Below are positions 36,032 to 44,253 of a DNA stretch of 64,000 nt, in pieces. A model generated the notes under the pieces. That model had not been told where the DNA came from. It saw only the letters and a program-made list of their open reading frames with translations, and did not search any database. Origin of the DNA: Aquabacterium sp. Its GTDB lineage: Bacteria > Pseudomonadota > Gammaproteobacteria > Burkholderiales > Burkholderiaceae_C. How positions within the stretch are numbered: position 1 is the stretch's first letter; each line of letters starts with the position of its first letter. The stretch covers positions 186,001-250,000 of the forward strand of contig NZ_JACRAH010000001.1 of assembly GCF_016234775.1 (NCBI RefSeq). The letters are read 5' to 3'. The translations under genes and the position numbers were made by a program.

Positions 36032-37042
36032 TCAGAAGACTTGCCGTGCGATCCAATAGGCCACGGCCGCCACAAAGGCAGACGCCGGGATGGTCAGGAT
36101 CCAGGCCCAGACAATGTTGCCGGCCACTCCCCATCGTACCGCGCTGGCCCGCTGTACCGAGCCCACGCCGACGATGGCGCCGGTGATGGTGTGCGTGGTG
36201 GACACGGGCACACCCATGGCCGTGGCGATGAAGAGTGTCAAGGCGCCACCGGTTTCGGCGCAGAAGCCGCCCACGGGTTTGAGCTTGGTGATCTTCTGGC
36301 CCATGGTCTTGACGATGCGCCAGCCGCCAAACAAGGTGCCTGCCCCTATGGCCAGGTAGCAGGCCACGATGGTCCAGCCCGGTGGCGATTTGTCTGCAGC
36401 AGAGGCATAGCCAGTCGAGATGAGCAGCATCCATATGATGCCAATGGTCTTTTGTGCGTCATTGCCGCCGTGCCCTAGGCTGTAGGCACCGGCTGATACC
36501 AGCTGGAGTCGCCTGAACCACGCATCAACGCGTGAAGGTGACACCCTGCGGAAGATCCACGCCACGATCACCATCATCAAGGAGCCAAACGTGAACCCCA
36601 GCAAGGGAGACACGAAGATGAAGGTTACCGTGCGCATGATGCCCGCCGAGATCAGGGCGCTGGCACCGGCTTTGGCCATCACGGCGCCCACGATGCCGCC
36701 GATCAGCGCATGCGAGGAGCTGCTGGGAATACCGTAAAGCCAGGTGATCACGTTCCATGTGATGGCGCCACTGAGTGCGCCGAACACCACGTAGACGTCC
36801 ACCACGCCCTTGTCTGCAATGCCTTTGCCTACCGTCGCCGCCACACTCAGGTGGAAAATGAAGATGGCGACGAAGTTGAAGAAGGCGGCAAACATCACCG
36901 CCTGCGTCGGGCGCAGCACGCCGGTCGACACCACCGTGGCGATGGAGTTGGCGGCGTCATGGAAGCCGTTCATGAAGTCGAACAGCAGTGCCAGCACCAC
37001 CAGGGCGACGATGACCCACAGGGCCACGTGCATGGTTGTCAT
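36032..37042 (-). CDS. Inorganic phosphate transporter (PiT family)
   Basis: A 336-residue PiT/PHO-4 family low-affinity phosphate importer. The duplicated signature appears as FDFMNGFHDAANSIATVVSTGVL (N-terminal half) and SLGHGGNDAQKTIGIIWMLL (C-terminal half), around roughly ten helices. It lies 16 bases after the DUF47 gene, the standard pairing in bacteria. The ATG at 37042 is used; an ATG three codons in is possible. Confidence 0.93.
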   Translation of the reverse strand: MTTMHVALWVIVALVVLALLFDFMNGFHDAANSIATVVSTGVLRPTQAVMFAAFFNFVAIFIFHLSVAATVGKGIADKGVVDVYVVFGALSGAITWNVITWLYGIPSSSSHALIGGIVGAVMAKAGASALISAGIMRTVTFIFVSPLLGFTFGSLMMVIVAWIFRRVSPSRVDAWFRRLQLVSAGAYSLGHGGNDAQKTIGIIWMLLISTGYASAADKSPPGWTIVACYLAIGAGTLFGGWRIVKTMGQKITKLKPVGGFCAETGGALTLFIATAMGVPVSTTHTITGAIVGVGSVQRASAVRWGVAGNIVWAWILTIPASAFVAAVAYWIARQVF

Positions 37043-37058
37043 GGTCAGCCTCTCGGGA

Positions 37059-37706
37059 TCAGGAGTTCTCGAGGATCACGCCCTCGATCAACTTGGCCAC
37101 GTCTTCGCACTTGTCGGTGACGGTTTCGAGCAGTTCGTAGATGGCCTTGAGCTTGATCACTTCACGCACATCAGGCTCTTCACGGAACAGCTTGCTCATG
37201 GCCGCGCGCATCACACGGTCGGCATCGGTTTCGAGTTGATCGATCTCTTCGCAGGTCTTGAGGGCTGCTTCGGCGGTCTTGGCGCTGCCGATGTCGTCGA
37301 GCAAGGCCACGGCCGATTTCAGACGCTCGCAGCTCTTGACGCACAGGTCGGTCAGGCGAACGATTTCGTCCGTCATGCGGCGCACGTCATACAGGGCCAT
37401 GGTTTCGGCGGCGTCCTGCATCAGGTCGGCCACGTCGTCCATCGTGTTGATCAGCGAGTGGATCTGTTCGCGGTCGATGGGGGTGATGAAGGTCTTGTGC
37501 AGCAGGCGGTTGACTTCGCGGGTGACGGTGTCAGCGGCGCTCTCGGCGGCATCTACTTCCTGGTTGTACTTTTCGCGCAAGCTGGGATCGTTGTAGTTCT
37601 TGACCAGGTTGGCGAAGGCGTGGGCAGCCACGACGATGTGATTGGCGTGCTGGTTGAACAGCTCAAAAAAATTGCCCTCACGGGGCAGAAGCTTTCCAAA
37701 GATCAT
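37059..37706 (-). CDS. DUF47 PhoU-like phosphate transport regulator
   Basis: A 215-residue all-helical DUF47 (PhoU-related, TIGR00153) protein starting MIFGKLLPREGNFF. These cytosolic proteins partner with PiT transporters and are thought to modulate transport or couple it to phosphate signalling. The ATG at 37706 gives the family's conserved N-terminus; a GTG four codons upstream lacks better support. It is first in a two-gene operon with the transporter. Confidence 0.92.
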   Translation of the reverse strand: MIFGKLLPREGNFFELFNQHANHIVVAAHAFANLVKNYNDPSLREKYNQEVDAAESAADTVTREVNRLLHKTFITPIDREQIHSLINTMDDVADLMQDAAETMALYDVRRMTDEIVRLTDLCVKSCERLKSAVALLDDIGSAKTAEAALKTCEEIDQLETDADRVMRAAMSKLFREEPDVREVIKLKAIYELLETVTDKCEDVAKLIEGVILENS

Positions 37707-37852
37707 GGGCTTTCTCACGTGTCACGGTGGTGACACTGTCTTGGTGTAAGCGCGAATTTTACCCGGGCATGGGCTCATGAATGACCGTCTGTCTGGCGCT
37801 GTTGGTCAAATTTCGTGATTGCGGTCGTGCGGAAACGGTCTTGTCCTGCTTT

Positions 37853-38713
37853 TCAGACCGCAGCCCGCGCTACGCTGTTGAGAATCAGGCGCTCGCGCCA
37901 GGCGGTAGGCAGCCAGTTCAGGCAGGCTCGCAGGCGCGCGTTGCGGCCCACGATGTAGCGGGCTTTGGGTGCCTTGCTGCGCAGCGCTTTTTCCACCGCC
38001 TTGATCACGGCTTCAACGGGCGTGCCAGGCTCCTGCTGTGCATAGCGCTGGTAGAAGCTGTTGAGCGCCTGGTAATGTGGCGCGAGTGGTGGGGCAAACG
38101 CCGGTGCCTGCCTGGCCTGTATGGCTTCAGTGGCCTGCAAGGCCTTGTCCCAGATCGGGGTGTCGATCTTGCCAGGTGCAATCGAGCAGACCTTCACGCC
38201 CAGCGGCGCCAGTTCCATGCGCAATGCGGCTGTCATGCCCTCGACGGCATGCTTGGAGGCGACATAGGCAGTCAGCCCCGGCGCGGCAAACAAACCTGAG
38301 ATGGAGGTGATGTTGACGATGTGGCCCTGAGCCTGTCGCAGCAAGGGCAGGCATGCGCGGGTGACCGCGAAGGTGCCCATCACGTTGACGTTCATCAGGC
38401 GCGTCAGTTCGTCCTGTGGCGTTTGCTCCAGGGGGCCGCTGAAGGCCAGACCTGCGTTGTTGATCAGAACGTCCAGTTGCGCATCAGTCCGTGTGGTCAC
38501 GTCGGCAAGCGCTTCTTCGATGGATGCTGCGGATGTCACGTCCAGACGAACGGGCGTGATGCAGCCTTGCGATCGGGCGATCAGCTCATCGGCGTCTTCA
38601 CGGCGGCGCACGCCTGCCAGAACGTGGTGGCCTTGCTGTGCAAAGTGCAGTGCCAGCGCCTGACCGATGCCGCTGGATGCCCCGGTAATCAGGATGGATG
38701 AGCGAGCGCGCAT
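37853..38713 (-). CDS. Short-chain dehydrogenase/reductase, last gene of the ole-like operon
   Basis: A 286-residue NAD(P)-dependent SDR. Cofactor loop TGASSGIG (residues 10-17), NNAG (85-88), catalytic Ser in NITSISG and YVASK (150-154). The start ATG lies inside the upstream OleD-like gene (25-base overlap), so it belongs to the same operon. It resembles acyl-chain reductases of the DltE/FabG-like group and may reduce a keto or aldehyde group of the operon's lipid product, which is inference from position. Confidence 0.9.
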   Translation of the reverse strand: MRARSSILITGASSGIGQALALHFAQQGHHVLAGVRRREDADELIARSQGCITPVRLDVTSAASIEEALADVTTRTDAQLDVLINNAGLAFSGPLEQTPQDELTRLMNVNVMGTFAVTRACLPLLRQAQGHIVNITSISGLFAAPGLTAYVASKHAVEGMTAALRMELAPLGVKVCSIAPGKIDTPIWDKALQATEAIQARQAPAFAPPLAPHYQALNSFYQRYAQQEPGTPVEAVIKAVEKALRSKAPKARYIVGRNARLRACLNWLPTAWRERLILNSVARAAV

Positions 38714-39711
38714 GGTGCGTCCTGTTCGGTTTGTGTGGCGCTGAACCAGGCGGCGAAGCGCCGGTGAGCTTCGGCCATCGACACCGGCGAGCTCAAGCCA
38801 AAGTCCTGCCGTGCGGCTGAGATGTCGAAGTAATGGTGTTTGGCGCAGACGGCGGCCACGGCGCGTGTCAGCTTGGGCTCGCCCAGGCCGGGCAAAGCGG
38901 TGTAGATCGCTTCCGACAGCGCACCGATGGCGTACGCCGTGGGGTAGGACACTTGCTTCCTGATGGGCGGCAAGCCGATGGCACCCAGCAGCCCGTCGAT
39001 CCAGGCCCACATGGACACAGGCTCGGCTTCGTTCACGAAATAGGCCTTGCCGCCGGCTTCGTCGTAGTCCGCGGCCTGCAGGTGCCACCAGGCGGCGTTC
39101 TCGACATAGCTCACGCTGATGAGGTTGTGGCCTGAGCCAACACGGATCAGCTTGCCGGCCTTGTGACGCTCGATCAGTGCGGGCAGCAATTGCGTGTCCC
39201 GGGGGCCCCAGATGGCATGAGGGCGCAAGGCCGCGGTGACCAGGCCATGTTGGCCATGCGCGGCCAGCACCATCTGCTCTGCCAGCATCTTGGTGTGCTG
39301 ATAGGCGCTGACGGGTTTGGCGGGGTAGGGCGTCTGTTCGTTGGCATTGCACAGATCGTCAAAGCCGATGACGGCGCTGGGCGAGCTGGTGTAGATCAGC
39401 TTGTGCACGCCTGCGGCCTGGCAGGCCTCGATCAGGTTGTGGGTGCCCTGCACATTGGTGCGGTGGAAGTCTTCGTAGCGGCCCCAGGGGCCTGTCTTCG
39501 ATGCAACATGGAACACGCGCTCGATGCCCTGGCACCCGGCGAGCACCGCGTCGGCATCGGCCAGATCGGCTTGAATCAGCTGCACGCCTTGCTGGCGCAG
39601 GAAGGGGTAGTCGCCGCGGCAGAGCACGGCCACGTCGTGACCTTGTGCCTGCAGGGCTTCAACGATGTAGCGGCCCAGAAAGCCGCCGCCGCCAGTGACC
39701 AGTGTTTTCAT
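38689..39711 (-). CDS. OleD-like NAD(P)-dependent dehydrogenase (3-beta-HSD family)
   Basis: A 340-residue extended SDR of the 3-beta-hydroxysteroid dehydrogenase/epimerase family. The cofactor loop is TGGGGFLG (residues 6-13), the catalytic Tyr-Lys is in AYQHTK (about 142-147) and Ser in YTSSPSAV. OleD enzymes reduce the 2-alkyl-3-keto acid made by OleA to a beta-hydroxy acid. It overlaps the OleC-like gene by four bases (ATGA), the order seen in ole clusters. Assignment to OleD rests on this context as well as family. Confidence 0.82.
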   Translation of the reverse strand: MKTLVTGGGGFLGRYIVEALQAQGHDVAVLCRGDYPFLRQQGVQLIQADLADADAVLAGCQGIERVFHVASKTGPWGRYEDFHRTNVQGTHNLIEACQAAGVHKLIYTSSPSAVIGFDDLCNANEQTPYPAKPVSAYQHTKMLAEQMVLAAHGQHGLVTAALRPHAIWGPRDTQLLPALIERHKAGKLIRVGSGHNLISVSYVENAAWWHLQAADYDEAGGKAYFVNEAEPVSMWAWIDGLLGAIGLPPIRKQVSYPTAYAIGALSEAIYTALPGLGEPKLTRAVAAVCAKHHYFDISAARQDFGLSSPVSMAEAHRRFAAWFSATQTEQDAPCALAHPS

Positions 39712-41402
39712 GAGCGAACGCCCTTGTTGATCTGAACTTGCGCCCACTCGGCCAGGATGGGGCGCTCAATTTTGGAGTTGTGCCGCTTGTCCACCGGGAA
39801 GGCCTTCGGGTAGGGCAGCACGTGTCTGACGGGAAAGCCCAGGGAGTCCAATCTGGCCTTGTAGGCATGCAGGCGCGTGGGGCTGATCTGGTGTTTGTAT
39901 TCGGGGTAGAACTCCACCACCATGGCCAGTTCGATCTGGCCTTCCACGTTCACACCCACCAGTGCCGAGCGCCACACTTCCGTTTCGGCGTTGAGCACCT
40001 CTTCAACGGGCACCGAGAAATAGCGTTTGCCCTGAGCCTGAACGATGTGCTTGATGCGCCCGCAAAACCACAGCCGGCCTTGCTTGTCGAAGTAGCCGGC
40101 ATCACCCGTGCGGTGCCAGAAGGGACATGCGCCATCGACCATGTCGGCCTCGCTGGCTTCGATCTTGGTCAGCGCAGTGTTGATGGGGTCGTTGTGATAG
40201 CGGGGCGAAACAAGGGCACCGCGCACCACGATCTCGCCGACCTTGCCTTCGGTCAGTTCGGTGACGTCGTGCCAGTGTTGCAGCGCGTGCTCGTCCGTGC
40301 GGATGATGCGAACCTCCAGACCCGGCACCACCTTGCCCACGCACACGCCATAGCCCACGGCAGACAGGCGCGCGGTCTCCCGCTCGATTTCGGCGGCGTC
40401 GATGGTGCTGATGGGGGTGACCTCGGTGGCGCCATACGGGGTGTGCATCACGCCTTGAGGCATGAGTTGCCCCAGTCGTTCGACCATCTTGTAGGGGATG
40501 GGCGCGCCACCGCTGAAAGCTCTGCGGATGCTGGGCAATTGCTTGCCCTTGGCCACACAGTGGCGGCTCAGGCGTTCCCACACGATGGGTGAGGCAAAGC
40601 CGGAGGTGATGCCGAAATCTTCGATGGCCTGGATCAGGTTGTCGGGTTTGCAACGGCCTGGGTGCATGGAGCCCATATCGGGGATCACGCTGGTTTGGCC
40701 CAGGCAGGGAGAGATCAACGTCGCCACCGGGAAGGCGGCCAGTTCCACGTCCTGCAGGCCAGGTTCGCACATGGTGCCGAAGTGGGCAATCTGCGCGCCC
40801 AGGGTGCTGTGCAGGGCTTCCACGCCTTTTGGTGTGCCAGTGCTGCCACTGGTGAAGAAGATGGCAGCCAGATCGCTGCCTTGTGTCTTCACCATGGGGC
40901 TGATGGGCGCCTTGCTCTGGCGGATGTCCTGAAGGCGGCGGGTGGCGGGCAGGCGCGCCGCACCGGTGCTGATGAACAACTCGATGCTGGCGAAGGCATC
41001 GCCCACGAAGGGACGCAGCGCATGAACGAGTGGCAGGGCAATCATGGCCTGAGGGGCCACCTTGCGCACGCAATCAAGCAGGCGCTTCATGCCCATGGCC
41101 GGGTCGATGATGACGGGCGCCGCGCCGAGCTTGAACAGCGCAAAGACGATGACAGGCAGATCCAGATCGGGTCGGATCAGCATCAAGGTCTTGCTGCCAC
41201 GGCGGATGCCGGCTTCGCGCAGGCAGGCAGCAGTGTGATCGACCTCGCCGAGGAACTGGCCATAGCTGCGCGTTTCGTACAGAAAGCGGCCCGACTTGCT
41301 GCGGCGGCGCGCCTGTGCAAAGGCGATGCGACCGGGCTGCTTCAAAGCTTGTGCCTGCATCACCCCGTAGAGGTTGAAATCGCCTGTGACAGACCTGTTC
41401 AT
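39708..41402 (-). CDS. OleC-like AMP-dependent synthetase (beta-lactone synthetase or acyl-CoA ligase)
   Basis: A 564-residue adenylate-forming enzyme. The P-loop is FFTSGSTGTPKGVEAL (about 182-197), the adenine-binding motif is YGATEVTP (about 317-324), the hinge aspartate is in HRTGDAGYF (about 423-431) and the catalytic Lys in the final NSKIERP. OleC enzymes use this fold to turn a beta-hydroxy acid into a beta-lactone; PRK09274-type fatty-acid ligases are the nearest relatives. The ATG at 41402 overlaps the preceding small membrane-protein gene by four bases. Distinguishing a lactone synthetase from a CoA ligase needs phylogeny. Confidence 0.82.
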   Translation of the reverse strand: MNRSVTGDFNLYGVMQAQALKQPGRIAFAQARRRSKSGRFLYETRSYGQFLGEVDHTAACLREAGIRRGSKTLMLIRPDLDLPVIVFALFKLGAAPVIIDPAMGMKRLLDCVRKVAPQAMIALPLVHALRPFVGDAFASIELFISTGAARLPATRRLQDIRQSKAPISPMVKTQGSDLAAIFFTSGSTGTPKGVEALHSTLGAQIAHFGTMCEPGLQDVELAAFPVATLISPCLGQTSVIPDMGSMHPGRCKPDNLIQAIEDFGITSGFASPIVWERLSRHCVAKGKQLPSIRRAFSGGAPIPYKMVERLGQLMPQGVMHTPYGATEVTPISTIDAAEIERETARLSAVGYGVCVGKVVPGLEVRIIRTDEHALQHWHDVTELTEGKVGEIVVRGALVSPRYHNDPINTALTKIEASEADMVDGACPFWHRTGDAGYFDKQGRLWFCGRIKHIVQAQGKRYFSVPVEEVLNAETEVWRSALVGVNVEGQIELAMVVEFYPEYKHQISPTRLHAYKARLDSLGFPVRHVLPYPKAFPVDKRHNSKIERPILAEWAQVQINKGVRS

Positions 41403-41692
41403 GCCGACGCCGCCTTGCCGGAGTCTCGCAGGCCTTGCTGAAAGCCCACCACATGCGGCATGCCGAAGATCATGATCTGCACGAGATGCGGCCACAGGGG
41501 TTGAGCCTCAGGGCCGAATTTGCGTGTGAAGTAGACGCACTGAGTTGCATGTGCCAGCAGGGACAGGGCCATCACCACATACAGCCAGGCCGGCGGGATG
41601 TGAAGGTAAGGGTGGGCCAGTTCGGCCAGACCCAGGACCCAGGACAAGCCGACGATGGTCTTGCTGATGGTGACGTGGCGAGGTGAAATCAT
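41399..41692 (-). CDS. Small membrane protein (possibly DUF1145-like)
   Basis: A 97-residue protein with about three hydrophobic helices (residues 10-28, 35-52, 65-82) and conserved-looking His/Pro positions (LAHPYLHIPPAW; GMPHVVGF). It loosely resembles DUF1145/YhhL proteins, which I cannot confirm. The ATG at 41692, after GAGAG, is preferred to a TTG four codons upstream. It is locked between the acyltransferase-like gene (24-base gap) and the OleC-like gene (4-base overlap), so it may act as a membrane partner of the lipid pathway. Confidence 0.75.
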   Translation of the reverse strand: MISPRHVTISKTIVGLSWVLGLAELAHPYLHIPPAWLYVVMALSLLAHATQCVYFTRKFGPEAQPLWPHLVQIMIFGMPHVVGFQQGLRDSGKAASA

Positions 41693-41716
41693 GGTGTCTC
41701 TCAAGCAGGGCGTGGC

Positions 41717-42757
41717 TCAGGCGTCCACACGGTGGGCCTGTTGTTGCAGTTCATGCATGGCGATGCACTGGGGCTGGATATCGCCGTCGGTGATGCCGGC
41801 GACGCGGTGAAGGTCGGCCATCCAGGCGTGCATCAGGTCCATCGCGGCCTGACGATCGGCATTCAATGAAGGGTGCAACTGCATCGTGAAGCCCGTGCGG
41901 CCTTCCCAGGTGAAGCTGCCGGTGGTGATGGGGCACACGGCGCTCAAGGGCGGTGCGCTGACCACCCAGCTGCCTGCCAGCTTGTGCGCATCGGCCTGTG
42001 GTGCCTGCCAGGCGCTCATGTTGGCGTACACGCCGAACCAGGCGCGATGGCGCAGCCTGTTGTAGGCCCGGCGGATCATGTCGTCGCTCAGCCAGCGTGC
42101 GAAGTTCGTGTAGATCCACGAGCCCCACAGGATGCCCTTGCCGTAGAGACTCTTGAGCTGGCCATAGATGTCCTGGGTGCTGGGTTCGCCGCGCAGCCGC
42201 AGCGACACGGGAGCCGTCCAGTTGCCCGATTGGGTCTGGATACCCAGGGAGCGACGAAAGTCGTGCGGCATCATCCAGACGCGTTCGCTGTCTTCCCTGA
42301 GGAAGCGTTCTCGGCAGACCTTGTCCAGGCTGGCCAGGAAGAGCGAGGTTTCGCCCACGCCTTGTGATCGGGCGCAGGCACGGAGTTGATCGCTGTGCGC
42401 CAGTGACGTCAGGTAGTAGACGAAGCAGCGCTCTGCCTGGCCTGGCGCCTCAGCAGCGTCGGGGCGGCGCCATGGGTAGTTCACCGGCTGGCTGTTGCGC
42501 AGGTGCAGCTTCAGCGCAGCCAGGCGGCCGAAGAAGCCCGGCTTGGGCGGGATGCTCTTGTGCGCCTTGGGCGGCATCGAGATGCCCAGCGAGGCCAGGA
42601 TCTTGACGATCGCGCCGCCGCCATCATCGACTTCGTGCGAGTGCAGGAACCACTGCATCTGATCAGACGCAGGCTGATACACGCCAAAGATCATGTCGAT
42701 GTTTTCGCCCAGGGACTTGAGCACCCGGTACTTGCGTCCGGACCAATCGGTTGCCAT
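41717..42757 (-). CDS. Acyltransferase-like protein (condensation/WS-type superfamily, tentative)
   Basis: A 346-residue soluble protein that I place only tentatively. The segment FLHSHEVDDGGGAI (residues 38-51) fits the HHxxxDG active site of condensation domains, PapA and wax-ester/DGAT acyltransferases, reading S-H-EVD-D-G with the catalytic second His and the Asp-Gly kept. The C-terminal half has GYGVY-like and strand-rich segments compatible with that two-lobe fold. It is about 100 residues shorter than typical relatives, missing from the N-terminus. It sits between the OleA-like and OleC-like genes where ole clusters usually carry oleB, so it may esterify the lipid product. Confidence 0.6.
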   Translation of the reverse strand: MATDWSGRKYRVLKSLGENIDMIFGVYQPASDQMQWFLHSHEVDDGGGAIVKILASLGISMPPKAHKSIPPKPGFFGRLAALKLHLRNSQPVNYPWRRPDAAEAPGQAERCFVYYLTSLAHSDQLRACARSQGVGETSLFLASLDKVCRERFLREDSERVWMMPHDFRRSLGIQTQSGNWTAPVSLRLRGEPSTQDIYGQLKSLYGKGILWGSWIYTNFARWLSDDMIRRAYNRLRHRAWFGVYANMSAWQAPQADAHKLAGSWVVSAPPLSAVCPITTGSFTWEGRTGFTMQLHPSLNADRQAAMDLMHAWMADLHRVAGITDGDIQPQCIAMHELQQQAHRVDA

Positions 42758-42777
42758 GTCTTGTCAGCCCCGCCGAA

Positions 42778-43824
42778 TCAGTAAACGAAGTTGTAGCGGG
42801 TGTAGGACATGCCGGCCGCTGTCATCAAGGCGGTGACCTTGTGACCACGTTCCAGACGGCCTTCCTTCTCGGCGACGGCCAGGGCGGCGGGCACGGAGTT
42901 GGTGACCAGGTTGCCGTATTCGGGCAGCATGAACATGTAGGGGATCTTCTTGTCCAGGCGCTTTTCGAGGTCACGCCAGGCTGTCAGCGTGTTGGTGTGC
43001 GGGATGAACAGGTCCACCTCGTCAACGGGGATGGGGTTCTCGCGCATCATTTCTTCGAGGTCACCGATGGTGTTGTCCTGCATCTTCTTGCCGTAAGACA
43101 TGAAACGCAGGCGGCCCTTGCCGGCCATGGACAGGTCACCCATGCGCATGGTCTCGAGGTCGTCGTCGATGATGGGCGACATGCACAGGTCGGCGAATTG
43201 CGTGAAGGTGCGGTTGTCGAACTGCCAGGGCTTGTCACCGTCGGCTGTCAGGATGGTGGCGGTGGAGCCTTCGCCCACCGTGTAGCTGGCGAATGCCCAT
43301 TCCAGATCGGCCAGACTGTTGAGCTTGTGGTTCTGAGCCAGAGGCTGGCCCTCGTGGCAGGCGTACTCGGCCGTGACGATCAGGATGTTCTTGAACTGGC
43401 CGGATGCCAGGAAGGCTTGGGCAATCTGCGTGGCGCGGGTCCAGCTGCCGCAGGCTTCGGTCACGTCGAAGCACTGGGTCTTGTCCATGCCCATGGCCTT
43501 GGCCACGAAGAAGGCCATGGCCGGTTCGATCACGCGCTTGTCGACGCTGGCGTGGATCAGCAGGTCGATGTCGTTCTTTTCCAGGCCGGCCTGGTCTAGC
43601 GCTTCGTTGATGGCGCGTTCGGTGTAGGTGAAGGCCTGCTCGCCTTCAGCCAGCCAGTGTCGGTTTTCAGAGCCGATGTAGGTGAGGTAGTGCTTGATGG
43701 TCTGCAGGGCCACGTTGATGTCGCCCTCGAAGCTGTCACGGCTCTGATCGGCCACGATCTGCAGCATCTCGTCGTTGGAGACGGTACGTTCTGGATAAGC
43801 AAAGGCGACACCGGCGATGTGCAT
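42778..43824 (-). CDS. OleA-like ketosynthase (KAS III/thiolase fold)
   Basis: A 348-residue thiolase-superfamily condensing enzyme close to KAS III and OleA. The catalytic triad is visible as Cys125 (TEACGSW), His276 (FIPHTNT) and Asn305 (YGNLVTN). A glutamate 25 residues before the Cys (VIEP) may match the OleA-specific Glu117. OleA performs head-to-head Claisen condensation of two acyl-CoAs to a 2-alkyl-3-keto acid. The ATG at 43824, behind GGAAG, is chosen over a TTG nine codons upstream. It is the first gene of a six-gene operon (OleA-like, acyltransferase-like, small membrane protein, OleC-like, OleD-like, SDR). Confidence 0.83.
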   Translation of the reverse strand: MHIAGVAFAYPERTVSNDEMLQIVADQSRDSFEGDINVALQTIKHYLTYIGSENRHWLAEGEQAFTYTERAINEALDQAGLEKNDIDLLIHASVDKRVIEPAMAFFVAKAMGMDKTQCFDVTEACGSWTRATQIAQAFLASGQFKNILIVTAEYACHEGQPLAQNHKLNSLADLEWAFASYTVGEGSTATILTADGDKPWQFDNRTFTQFADLCMSPIIDDDLETMRMGDLSMAGKGRLRFMSYGKKMQDNTIGDLEEMMRENPIPVDEVDLFIPHTNTLTAWRDLEKRLDKKIPYMFMLPEYGNLVTNSVPAALAVAEKEGRLERGHKVTALMTAAGMSYTRYNFVY

Positions 43825-44253
43825 GGCGGACTTCCAATCAAAGTTGAGCAAACGGGCGTTCTTCGGCGCGTTTCGGCGCGTTCAAGAACAACGATTGCAC
43901 GAAGTCTGTCAGATAGCGTGTGTCGCGGGATATCCCTTAAATGAGCGTCATATTGATTCGAAAGAAAACGAAAATAGATTCGTTTTGGATCATATGTTTT
44001 CGCAAATGACGCGAATGTGACGCGTTGGTCACCCTGCATTTCATGACAAAACGCACGAAAATCGGCTATTTGTGCACGGTTGTGCATTAATTGTGGGGTG
44101 GGCAGGCGCGGCTCACCGTTCGTTTGGCCGGGATCCGATTCGCTTTTTTGTAAGAGGTGTTCCCCCGTGAATGGAGGGACCTTGTTGCGAGCCCTGCATC
44201 ATCCCGACGAGGGCTCGCTGTATGGCTCCGGCCTGGCCGGGCTGGCAGCAAGA
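43825..44253. other. 429-base intergenic regulatory region before the ole-like operon
   Basis: No convincing gene is present. The part from about 43930 to 44095 is AT-rich against its surroundings, as expected for a promoter region reading leftwards into the OleA-like gene. It holds an 8-bp perfect inverted repeat (43965-43986) and two copies of TTGTGCA ten bases apart (44070-44076 and 44080-44086). The remainder shows nothing notable. The region separates the ole-like operon from the lipase/BVMO genes, so the two groups probably have separate promoters. Confidence 0.6.
43965..43986. promoter_or_regulatory. Inverted repeat, candidate operator of the ole-like operon
   Basis: AAAACGAA-N6-TTCGTTTT is a perfect 8-bp inverted repeat, 141 bases upstream of the OleA-like start. 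The size and spacing suit a dimeric TetR/GntR/LacI-type regulator, which is not identified in the window. Confidence 0.5.
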
